Source: Candidatus Methanogaster sp. UBA203 (GTDB lineage: Archaea > Halobacteriota > Methanosarcinia > Methanosarcinales > Methanogasteraceae). From it: DNA of 8,086 nucleotides. Position 1 is the stretch's first letter; each line of letters opens with the position of its first letter. Under the pieces are notes generated by a model that did not search any database, was not told the DNA's origin, and worked only from the letters and a program-made list of their open reading frames with translations. The stretch spans positions 16,247 to 24,332 of the forward strand of contig DASC01000051.1 of NCBI GenBank assembly GCA_002503595.1. The letters are read 5' to 3'. Of the stretch, positions 1 through 5,462 are shown piece after piece. The position numbers and the translations under genes were made by a program.

Positions 1-1387
1 TATTATCTACGGAACAGGATGCTCCGTATAACTTTTGAATATTAGCAGAAGGGACGCCCCAATCCTCGAAATGTTGCTCGGTCCGATCCTTCAGATATTC
101 AGAATTATTAAAACATGCATCATCTGCAATCAGTGTTGCTTTTTTTACCCAATCGGAATTGTAGGCATCAATTTCATATTTTATTATCTTGTCTATTAAC
201 GTGTTTAACTCGTCTTCAGTGCTCGCTGGGAGTCTTCCTATACAAACGTCTGGTTCCATATCTGGTGTATCTGTGTCCACATCCGGACCCATTGCACCAT
301 ATAACCCATCACTACTCGGGTCCCAGTCAGAGAGCGTACCGTTATGAAAGACGACATCAACATAATACAAATCACAGGGCACATATTTTCCATCATTTTG
401 GTTCGTATCATTCACGTATGCATACCTCGTTGGTACGCGGTCAACATCGCCAGCGAGGATTATGTATTCCGTGTCATCGAGATAACTCTCATATATAAAC
501 TGCTTAATCTTTGCTTGAAGGTCAGTGCCATCAAATCCTGCGAAATTGTTGTTTATCCATGTCGTATAAACGACATTAGTAGAAATTCCAGTCTTAGTTT
601 TCCAATCAGCCAGTCTTTCACACTCGTCAACAAAATCTGGGTGTGTTATGATAACACACTCGTACTCGTCGCCAGCTCCCAGTAGTCGAGGTGCTAATGC
701 TGATGGCTGTATAGGGGAAGGTGTGACTGATACCGAAATAGAGGCATTTCTGTACGCAATGATTTTATTTTCAGAAGGGATATACTGAATTGGAAAGATG
801 TGAACCACTACCCTTTTCCCATGAATTGGGTTACCGCCGAGCCGATATTTATATTCGTTCCCCGGATACGGCTCATGTGCTATATATGTTTCATTGTCAA
901 TTGTATGAGCGGGTGGTGTGTAATTTTGCAAATAATCCCCTACAGCACTACCTACCACAGGAGGTTGTGCAGGTTCTATGGATATATTAGAGATTTCAAT
1001 GGGGTCACTGAGGCTAACGCTTACCGATTCTACCTTATAATCTCCAGGGATTTCGAATTGTTTAGTGATGTATGGAACCTTTGGTTTACCAATATCAGAC
1101 AAGGAGTGGACCTCATCCGTTAGCGTGACTTCAAATCCAATATCCTCCGAGGTTATATTTGATATACTTGGATATATTAAATATGCCAATGCAGGTGTTG
1201 TGTCAATCTCCCAGTGCATCTCCTTTGGGAATGGTACGGGGTGTGACATAGGCATTGGACTCCAAAATACAATCTCATCGTGTCCCAATACCCTTGGTTG
1301 GATTGTAGACTCGCCCGCAGCGACACTTATACCCGCTAAGAAAACAAGAGCTGCAATCACCGCGGTTACCATTGTCATATTCTTCAT
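1..1387 (-). CDS. C25 (gingipain-family) cysteine peptidase, partial (3' end beyond window)
   Basis: I read 462 codons from ATG at 1387 down to the window edge with no stop, so the C-terminus is missing. Residues 1-25 look like a signal peptide (hydrophobic 7-24). Residues about 58-222 match the propeptide-like region of the neighbouring lipoprotein. From about 238 the sequence has the C25 catalytic-domain pattern: EYECVIITHPDF (241-252), a WKTKTG segment (262-267), YIILAGDVDRVPTRY (308-322), CDLYYVD, and DVCIGRLPASTEDEL (380-394) followed by IIKYE. The catalytic His and Cys of this family should lie further downstream, outside the window, so activity cannot be judged. It is probably an exported protease made as a zymogen. 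The start sits 2 bases after the lipoprotein stop, with a purine-rich GGGGGAAAG just upstream, which suggests translational coupling. Family assignment is fairly sure; substrate is unknown. Confidence 0.85.
   Translation of the reverse strand, partial: MKNMTMVTAVIAALVFLAGISVAAGESTIQPRVLGHDEIVFWSPMPMSHPVPFPKEMHWEIDTTPALAYLIYPSISNITSEDIGFEVTLTDEVHSLSDIGKPKVPYITKQFEIPGDYKVESVSVSLSDPIEISNISIEPAQPPVVGSAVGDYLQNYTPPAHTIDNETYIAHEPYPGNEYKYRLGGNPIHGKRVVVHIFPIQYIPSENKIIAYRNASISVSVTPSPIQPSALAPRLLGAGDEYECVIITHPDFVDECERLADWKTKTGISTNVVYTTWINNNFAGFDGTDLQAKIKQFIYESYLDDTEYIILAGDVDRVPTRYAYVNDTNQNDGKYVPCDLYYVDVVFHNGTLSDWDPSSDGLYGAMGPDVDTDTPDMEPDVCIGRLPASTEDELNTLIDKIIKYEIDAYNSDWVKKATLIADDACFNNSEYLKDRTEQHFEDWGVPSANIQKLYGASCSVDN
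797..847. repeat. direct repeat copy 1 (propeptide duplication)
   Basis: This 51-base stretch matches 1489-1539 with one mismatch. It encodes the end of the shared propeptide-like module (around YRLGGNPIHGKRVVVHIF) and is the best-conserved part of the tandem duplication linking the lipoprotein and the peptidase. The near identity at DNA level points to a recent duplication or gene conversion. Confidence 0.85.
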
Positions 1388-1389
1388 GA

Positions 1390-2124
1390 TTATCTTTCCC
1401 CCTGTGCAGGCATACGATAAGAGATTGAAACGGATGCGTTTTTGTGAGCAACGATTCTACCCTCCGCAGGAATGTACTGAATCGGGAAGATGTGAACCAC
1501 TACCCTTTTCCCATGAATTGGATTACCGCCGAGCCGATAATTATATGCCTTCCCAGGATATGGCTCATGTGATGCGTATGTTTCATTGTTGATTACGTAT
1601 TCTTGGGGTGGAGAAAATGAGGATATCGGTGGTTGTGCAGGTTCTATAAATACATTATATAGCTCAATTGGATTACTGAGGTTAACGCTTACCGATTCTA
1701 CCTCAGAATCCTTGGGAATTTTGAATTTTTCAATGATGTAGGGAATCAATGGTTTTCCAATATCAGACAGGGAGTGTACATCACCAGTTAAAGTAACCTC
1801 AAATCCGATATCCTCCGAGGTTATATTTGAAATACTCGGATACAGTAAGTATGCCAGTGCAGGTGTTGTGTCAATCTCCTGATGGATTTCCTTCTTCACT
1901 AATACCGGCGGTGTTACTTCTTGTGTAGTTGTTGGAGAAAGCATTGGCGTTGCCTCTGATGTAGGCGTTGGGCATGGTGTTGAGGTTGGCGTTACAGTCG
2001 GTTGTGGTGTTGGACTTGACGTTTCGATTCCATAATCCGACACCTCTTCAACGCATCCGGATAACAATACCGCAGCGATCATCATCCCGAGCAATACCAA
2101 TATTGTTTTTACATCTTTGTTCAT
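1390..2124 (-). CDS. lipoprotein resembling a stand-alone C25 peptidase propeptide
   Basis: This 244-residue protein has a lipoprotein signal: charged start, hydrophobic stretch 8-22 and lipobox LSGC with the lipidated Cys at 24. A Ser/Thr/Pro-rich linker (about 36-72) would hold the folded part away from the membrane. Residues about 80-237 are closely related to residues 58-222 of the downstream peptidase (both share DTTPALAYL, SNITSEDIGFEVTLT and RLGGNPIHGKRVVVHIFPIQ). The protein stops exactly where the peptidase would enter its catalytic domain. It is therefore either a truncated duplicate or a free propeptide that binds, inhibits or folds the peptidase at the membrane; the latter is inference. 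A TTAAATTATAAAG stretch (2138-2150) could be its TATA box, though it is only about 20 bases before the ATG. No strong ribosome binding site is visible. Confidence 0.85.
   Translation of the reverse strand: MNKDVKTILVLLGMMIAAVLLSGCVEEVSDYGIETSSPTPQPTVTPTSTPCPTPTSEATPMLSPTTTQEVTPPVLVKKEIHQEIDTTPALAYLLYPSISNITSEDIGFEVTLTGDVHSLSDIGKPLIPYIIEKFKIPKDSEVESVSVNLSNPIELYNVFIEPAQPPISSFSPPQEYVINNETYASHEPYPGKAYNYRLGGNPIHGKRVVVHIFPIQYIPAEGRIVAHKNASVSISYRMPAQGER
1489..1539. repeat. direct repeat copy 2 (propeptide duplication)
   Basis: This is the partner of 797-847, offset by 692 bases, with 50 of 51 positions identical by hand alignment. Outside this core the two modules diverge moderately and differ by small indels. 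Confidence 0.85.
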
Positions 2125-2145
2125 ATTTATTTATCTTCTTTATAA

Positions 2146-2184
2146 TTTAACTCGTCTTCATTGCTTGCTGGTAATCTTCCTATA
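2146..2184 (-). pseudogene. remnant of a C25 peptidase catalytic domain
   Basis: The minus strand reads SIGRLPASNEDELN here, nearly identical to CIGRLPASTEDELN in the downstream peptidase. At DNA level 2146-2184 matches 204-242 at 35 of 39 positions. A stop codon lies just upstream in this frame, and the frame closes a few codons later (YKEDK then TAA), so nothing functional is encoded. It is the last trace of another C25 gene copy, left between the beta-helix gene and the lipoprotein gene by deletion or unequal recombination in a tandem array. The deletion history is inferred; the match itself is visible. Confidence 0.75.
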
Positions 2185-2196
2185 GATTTTCGCTAT

Positions 2197-3654
2197 TCAT
2201 CTCCTTCTCATCAGAAAAACAATAAGCATCGCTGCCAGTGCAGATGCCGACCCAAAGCCGACCGTAGCTGGCGATGTTGACATTTTAGTGGTTGGTGTTG
2301 GAGTGGGATGTGCTCTCTGATAACCACCCACCAGTTTGGAGAGCATCGTCAGATTGTGATAGCCCGGATGGAGCACACCGTCTGGCGAAGCCCAGCACGG
2401 GATGCCCTGGATGCCTGCATCGGTGCATGCCGACTTATTCTCCATGCAGTTGATGTATGTCAGATGCCCGAAAGCGTCGCCGAACTCCTCGCTCTGCTTG
2501 ACGCACCACGGGCACTGGTCGGTGCCGTACAACGCCCACCCCTGCGCAGTCAACTCACGAGCCAGTTCATCTGCGTGGATGCAGGCGTATCTGCATCCAG
2601 TGGTTCCGGCGTCGTCGTAGCCCTCTACCCGGTCACAGGTGTTGTCACTGCCTGTTGTTCCTGTAACGCCGATCCCCACACATACCTCGATATCCGCGAA
2701 ATCGTTGCCGCAGGCGGTGTTTGAGATGATCTCGTTGTTGTGCGCCTCTGCCCGGCATACTTTGATCCCGGAACCGTACTCGCCAACGACCCCGGTGTAG
2801 AGGGAGCCGTTCCTGTTTCCGGTAACGGTGTTATGCCTGATCGTGTTATCAGGGCCGCCGATCCAGATTCCAGCGCCATAGTTCTCATGCACATTGTTCT
2901 CTTCGATTGTATGTTTCTCTGACTTCTTGCACCTGAGTACGATTCCTGCCTGTCCGTTTGCGTATATCTCGTTCCCCGCAATGGTAGTGTCCTTGCACAT
3001 CATCCGGGTGAGAAAGCCGGCTTTTGCGTTGTTATAGATCTCGTTTCCGGTTATGGTGTTATTCCATGCGCCCACGCCAGAGATGCCGTTTATGAATATC
3101 CCGTTGCCGCCGCTTGTGCAGGCAGCCCCTGATCCTGCATTGTCGTGAATCTTGTTGTTTGTAATCACGCTATCGAAGACGCCTATCCACTTGATGCCCT
3201 GAGTCGTGGTGTCTCCGCCGCTTGCTGCGCCGTTGTGGTGTATCTCGCAGTCCCCTATCGTGATTCGTTCGACTGAATCTCCGATTTCATCATCATACCG
3301 GAAGTATATTCCGGCGCAGAAGTTCGTAATCTCCAGATTTTTGATGGTTATGTTGTCACGCGCTTTGTTGTAGATTCCTGAGCGTTCGATTCCCAGACCC
3401 TCGCATGTTCCCGGTGCGACGCCGTTTAGTGTATGCCCATTACCGTCGATTGTGATGTTATCTGCGCCGATTGCAAGACCATGTCCGCTCTCGCAGTCCA
3501 TATCCTCGTTGAACGTGCAGGACTCTGTTACTGTATCTCCGCATCCGTAATCTGTGCCTGTGGTGTCACCCACACACCCTGCGTACGTGTTTCCTGTCAG
3601 CAATGCGAGAAGCAGCGTTATTGCCAATATTCGTCCGATAAAATCTATTTTCAT
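2197..3654 (-). CDS. secreted parallel beta-helix protein with C-terminal thioredoxin-like domain and membrane anchor
   Basis: This 485-residue protein starts with a signal peptide (1-25, cleavage likely after TYA). Residues about 60-345 are a right-handed beta-helix built of PbH1/NosD-like turns with recurring N-x-I motifs (NITIDGNGHTL, NITIKNLEI, HTIEENNVHENYGAGIWIGG). From about 363 to 445 comes a thioredoxin-like domain: YGTDQCPWCVKQSEEFGDAF with the CPWC active site at 381-384, Cys404 and Cys410, and a cis-Pro type motif GIQGIPCW (414-421). This pattern resembles the thioredoxin domain attached to VKOR proteins. A Thr/Pro linker (450-461) leads to VGFG (465-468), a hydrophobic segment and RRR at the end, like the PGF-CTERM archaeosortase signal but with V for P. 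It is likely a surface-anchored protein with thiol-disulfide activity; partners are unknown. The ribosome binding site is weak (GGCGG) where its paralogue has GGTGA. Confidence 0.85.
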   Translation of the reverse strand: MKIDFIGRILAITLLLALLTGNTYAGCVGDTTGTDYGCGDTVTESCTFNEDMDCESGHGLAIGADNITIDGNGHTLNGVAPGTCEGLGIERSGIYNKARDNITIKNLEITNFCAGIYFRYDDEIGDSVERITIGDCEIHHNGAASGGDTTTQGIKWIGVFDSVITNNKIHDNAGSGAACTSGGNGIFINGISGVGAWNNTITGNEIYNNAKAGFLTRMMCKDTTIAGNEIYANGQAGIVLRCKKSEKHTIEENNVHENYGAGIWIGGPDNTIRHNTVTGNRNGSLYTGVVGEYGSGIKVCRAEAHNNEIISNTACGNDFADIEVCVGIGVTGTTGSDNTCDRVEGYDDAGTTGCRYACIHADELARELTAQGWALYGTDQCPWCVKQSEEFGDAFGHLTYINCMENKSACTDAGIQGIPCWASPDGVLHPGYHNLTMLSKLVGGYQRAHPTPTPTTKMSTSPATVGFGSASALAAMLIVFLMRRR

Positions 3655-3737
3655 GTTGTTATGCCGCCTTTACTTCTGTTATCGTGTGTTATTGCATTTC
3701 AGAAACGTTTAGCTATTAGGTATGCAAAAATCATGCC
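3655..3737 (-). promoter_or_regulatory. upstream region of the beta-helix/thioredoxin gene
   Basis: This leader is clearly homologous, base for base, to 6702-6784 upstream of the paralogous beta-helix gene. Shared blocks include CCTAATAGCTAAACG and AATAACAC (minus strand). It must contain the promoter, but I see no convincing TATA box. The ribosome binding site position reads AAAGGCGGCAT, degenerate compared with AAAGGTGACAT in the paralogue. Confidence 0.5.
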
Positions 3738-3769
3738 CTAACAAAATTAGGCTTTTGGAAAAAACCTAA
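3738..3769 (-). terminator. hairpin terminator between the two beta-helix genes
   Basis: On the minus strand TTAGGTTTT, a short loop and AAAAGCCTAA form a stem with one bulge (3747-3769), followed by TTTTG. The paralogous structure at 6783-6817 is a perfect stem with a T-run. It would have ended transcription of the upstream dockerin gene before the MITE-like element and the ATPase cassette separated them. Confidence 0.5.
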
Positions 3770-3774
3770 TTCTT
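3767..3774. repeat. left target-site duplication of the MITE-like element
   Basis: TAATTCTT, repeated exactly at 4021-4028. One base each side can also be counted (CTAATTCTTG at 3766-3775 and 4020-4029), giving 8-10 bp depending on where the terminal repeat starts. Confidence 0.65.
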
Positions 3775-4020
3775 GAGACTTTTTATTATTTTCTGGGAAC
3801 GTCGGATTGTCATATGTAAGCACAACTGCCGGAATGTGGAACTATCGATCTAAAAAATAATTTAAACCGTTAATCTGCGTAATCCGTGTTAATCAGTGGC
3901 AAATAAAACTTTTAGCCACAGATTAACACTGATTTCACTGATTCCGGAAGTCCAATCGTACCAGTGTTTGCAGGATTGGCGTCACGTTTTTCAACCGACC
4001 AGAAGAGATTAAAAAGACTC
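3775..4020. mobile_element. MITE-like non-autonomous insertion element, 246 bp
   Basis: The ends form imperfect terminal inverted repeats: GAGACTTTTTA... at 3775 and the reverse complement GAGTCTTTTTA... ending at 4020, matching at 18 of 22 positions and both running to TCTGG. The element is bordered by TAATTCTT on each side (3767-3774 and 4021-4028), extendable to CTAATTCTTG if the repeat boundary is moved. The paralogous spacer at about 6814-6831 carries the same flanks joined directly, i.e. an empty site. No protein is encoded, so it would depend on a transposase elsewhere. The interior carries a further large inverted repeat. I cannot name the parent insertion-sequence family. Confidence 0.72.
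3872..3943. repeat. internal 29-bp inverted repeat of the MITE-like element
   Basis: The arms at 3872-3900 and 3915-3943 are inverted copies matching at 24 of 29 positions around a 14-base AT-rich loop. Each arm is itself made of degenerate 10-base units of the type AATCNGTGTT. Repeats of this look (AATCTGTG-type palindromes) occur in many environmental genomes as far as I recall; that recollection is not verified here. Confidence 0.8.
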
Positions 4021-4028
4021 TAATTCTT
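4021..4028. repeat. right target-site duplication of the MITE-like element
   Basis: TAATTCTT, the partner of 3767-3774. It overlaps the stop codon (minus strand TAG, 4020-4022) of the ancestral dockerin gene, so the insertion fell right at the end of that gene and preserved its stop. Confidence 0.65.
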
Positions 4029-4056
4029 GCACAATTCGATGTGGTCAGCAGCCACC

Positions 4057-4066
4057 TGCAGGATCA
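4057..4066. repeat. left 10-bp direct repeat bordering the ATPase cassette
   Basis: TGCAGGATCA, repeated exactly at 5467-5476. It fits a target-site duplication made when the ATPase cassette entered the dockerin codons for ILQ. Because it lies in a conserved coding motif, a coincidental match between two dockerin genes is the alternative. Confidence 0.65.
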
Positions 4067-4090
4067 TCCACCCGCCGAATCGTACAGATG

Positions 4091-4110
4091 TTGTTCTGCA
4101 TGCAGAACAA
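4091..4110. promoter_or_regulatory. perfect 20-bp palindrome, candidate operator 1
   Basis: TTGTTCTG-CATG-CAGAACAA is a perfect dyad immediately upstream of the ATPase TATA box. It shares the 8-4-8 architecture and half-site with 4124-4143. It is best explained as a dimeric regulator site or a recognition site for the cassette's own protein. A terminator role is unlikely because no T-run follows on the strand that would need one. Confidence 0.75.
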
Positions 4111-4123
4111 AAACTACTTAAAT
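4111..4123 (+). promoter_or_regulatory. TATA box of the ATPase gene
   Basis: AAACTACTTAAAT lies in the 13-base gap between the two palindromes. The TTAAA core is about 27 bases before the ATG at 4146, the spacing expected between an archaeal TATA box and its transcription start. This would place the start of the transcript at or next to the start codon, giving a leaderless message; no ribosome binding site is present. Confidence 0.65.
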
Positions 4124-4143
4124 TTGTTTTGCCAACAGAACAA
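4124..4143. promoter_or_regulatory. near-perfect palindrome, candidate operator 2
   Basis: TTGTTTTG-CCAA-CAGAACAA repeats the half-site of 4091-4110 with one mismatch between arms. Its centre is 33 bases from that of operator 1, about three helical turns. It ends two bases before the ATPase start codon, covering the expected transcription start, where a bound repressor would block initiation. Confidence 0.7.
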
Positions 4144-4145
4144 AT

Positions 4146-5462
4146 ATGACAGAGAAAGAGTATGCCATAAGGGTCCTGAAGGAATGGTTCGAGAGCGAAC
4201 TACCCGCAATAGTTGAAAGAGAGATCGATTATAGAGACCTCCTCCAATTAAAAGAGGGTCTGGGAATAATTGGTGTTAGAAGAGCTGGAAAAACATTTTT
4301 TATGTTTCAGATCGCGAAATCCCTCGGTGAAATTCCGGAAGAGAATATCGTTTACGTCAATCTGGAGGATCGGAGGTTGCAACCGTTGACAGAGAGAAGT
4401 CTGGATCGGATATACGAGGCATTCATCGAAAACTTCGATTACGATCAGAATAAGCCGATATGTCTCTTTCTTGATGAGGTTCAGAATGTCCCGGAGTGGG
4501 AACGATTCGTACGGAATTTCTATGACAATACCAATATAAAATTTATCGTTTCCGGATCTTCATCGAAAATTTTGAGAACCGAGCTGTCCACGCTGCTCAC
4601 CGGGAGAATCATAAAACTTGAGATCCATCCGTTCTCCTTCAAGGAGTTTTTGAAAGCGAAAGATCCTGAGCTGGATATTGAAGACCAATTATTACTCTAT
4701 TCACCGAGAGCGCATGAGATCAAGAGACTGTTCAAGGAATATCTGGAGTTCGGAGGGTTTCCAGAGGTTGTCCTGACAGATAAAATGAATTTAAAGACGA
4801 TCTTGTTGGGTGAGTATCTGGACGGGATTATCAACAGAGATGTGATATCAAGATACCCGATCAAGAACAAAGTTCTCCTCGAAAACCTTGTCAATTACCT
4901 CTTCTCATCCTTTTCCTCGCCTTTCAGCTTTTCGAAGGCTCACAGGTTCTTCAAATCGTGTGGGCTTTCGGTCGGAAAACAGACACTGATAGAGTACTTT
5001 TCCTACATGAATGAAGTTTTTCTCTTCTTTTCTGTTCCGATATTCTCATACAAGGTAAAGGATGTCCTGAAATATCCTGTAAAATTATACTGTGTGGACA
5101 ATGGGTTCATAAGAGTCGGCTACCCGAAATTTTCTGAAAATCTCGGTAGATTGGCTGAGAATATTGTGTTTATCGATCTGAAACGAAGATTCGGTTCGTC
5201 AGCCATACGTTACTGGAAGGATGCGAAAGGCGAGGTCGATTTTGTTATAACAGAAGGGCTGTACGTCAAGCAACTGATTCAGGTTTGTTGGAGTGTTGAT
5301 GCAGAGGAAACAAGAAAAAGAGAGGTCAAATCGTTGTTGAGGGCGATGGACGAATTCAATCTGGAAGAGGGTCTTGTCATAACGGAAGATTTCGATGGAA
5401 AAGAGACGACCGATGGTAAAACGATCGTCTTTATCTCATTGTGGGGATGGCTATTGCTGTGA
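4146..5462 (+). CDS. AAA_14/DUF4143 ATPase with C-terminal nuclease-like domain
   Basis: The 438-residue length is normal for the family. The N-terminal AAA+ domain shows Walker A GVRRAGKT (43-50), Walker B LFLDEVQ (107-113), a sensor-1-like VSGSSS (135-140) and the LTGRIIKLEIHPFSFKEF segment (151-168). FGGFPEVV (202-209) follows. The DUF4143 part includes YCVDNGFI (315-322), LAENIVF (336-342) and the restriction-endonuclease-like core EVDFVI (363-368) with LIQVCW (377-382). Families of this kind are patchily distributed and often multi-copy in archaea; their function is unknown, with roles in defence, toxin-like action or mobility proposed for related ATPases. It is the only plus-strand gene, faces the host genes, and its last 12 bases overlap the end of the beta-helix/dockerin gene. 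The tandem operators suggest tight repression. The start is supported by promoter spacing. Confidence 0.9.
   Translation: MTEKEYAIRVLKEWFESELPAIVEREIDYRDLLQLKEGLGIIGVRRAGKTFFMFQIAKSLGEIPEENIVYVNLEDRRLQPLTERSLDRIYEAFIENFDYDQNKPICLFLDEVQNVPEWERFVRNFYDNTNIKFIVSGSSSKILRTELSTLLTGRIIKLEIHPFSFKEFLKAKDPELDIEDQLLLYSPRAHEIKRLFKEYLEFGGFPEVVLTDKMNLKTILLGEYLDGIINRDVISRYPIKNKVLLENLVNYLFSSFSSPFSFSKAHRFFKSCGLSVGKQTLIEYFSYMNEVFLFFSVPIFSYKVKDVLKYPVKLYCVDNGFIRVGYPKFSENLGRLAENIVFIDLKRRFGSSAIRYWKDAKGEVDFVITEGLYVKQLIQVCWSVDAEETRKREVKSLLRAMDEFNLEEGLVITEDFDGKETTDGKTIVFISLWGWLLL

Larger units (their letters stand above)
4020..4066 (-). pseudogene. severed 3' end of the dockerin of the 5451-6701 gene
   Basis: The minus strand reads LQVAADHIELCKN and a TAG stop (4020-4022). 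This is the typical tail of an archaeal-style dockerin second repeat (LDALMILQ-AA...). It has no start of its own. It joins in frame to the truncated dockerin ending at 5467-5476 if the ATPase cassette is removed. The same tail is visible, frameshifted, in the decayed dockerin at 6823-6866, where it directly follows the LDALMLLQ segment. So this piece is the cut-off end of the beta-helix/dockerin gene, now 1.4 kb away from it. Confidence 0.75.

Noticed and set aside
115..1592. Plus-strand open frames across the first 1.6 kb
   Set aside because: They are antisense to the C25 peptidase and lipoprotein frames, overlap one another, and show no domain pattern or promoter.
2308..3741. Plus-strand open frames opposite the beta-helix/thioredoxin gene
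   Set aside because: The minus frame has a signal peptide, beta-helix repeats and a CPWC domain; the plus frames are low-complexity shadows.
3747..3769. TTAGG/CCTAA motifs as telomere-like or operator repeats
   Set aside because: They are single hairpin arms, not tandem repeats, and the copy at 6783-6817 is followed by a T-run just after a gene end, so a terminator explains them better.
4091..4143. CRISPR-like repeat pair
   Set aside because: There are only two units, both palindromic, separated by 13 bases holding a TATA box; no spacer series and no cas genes.
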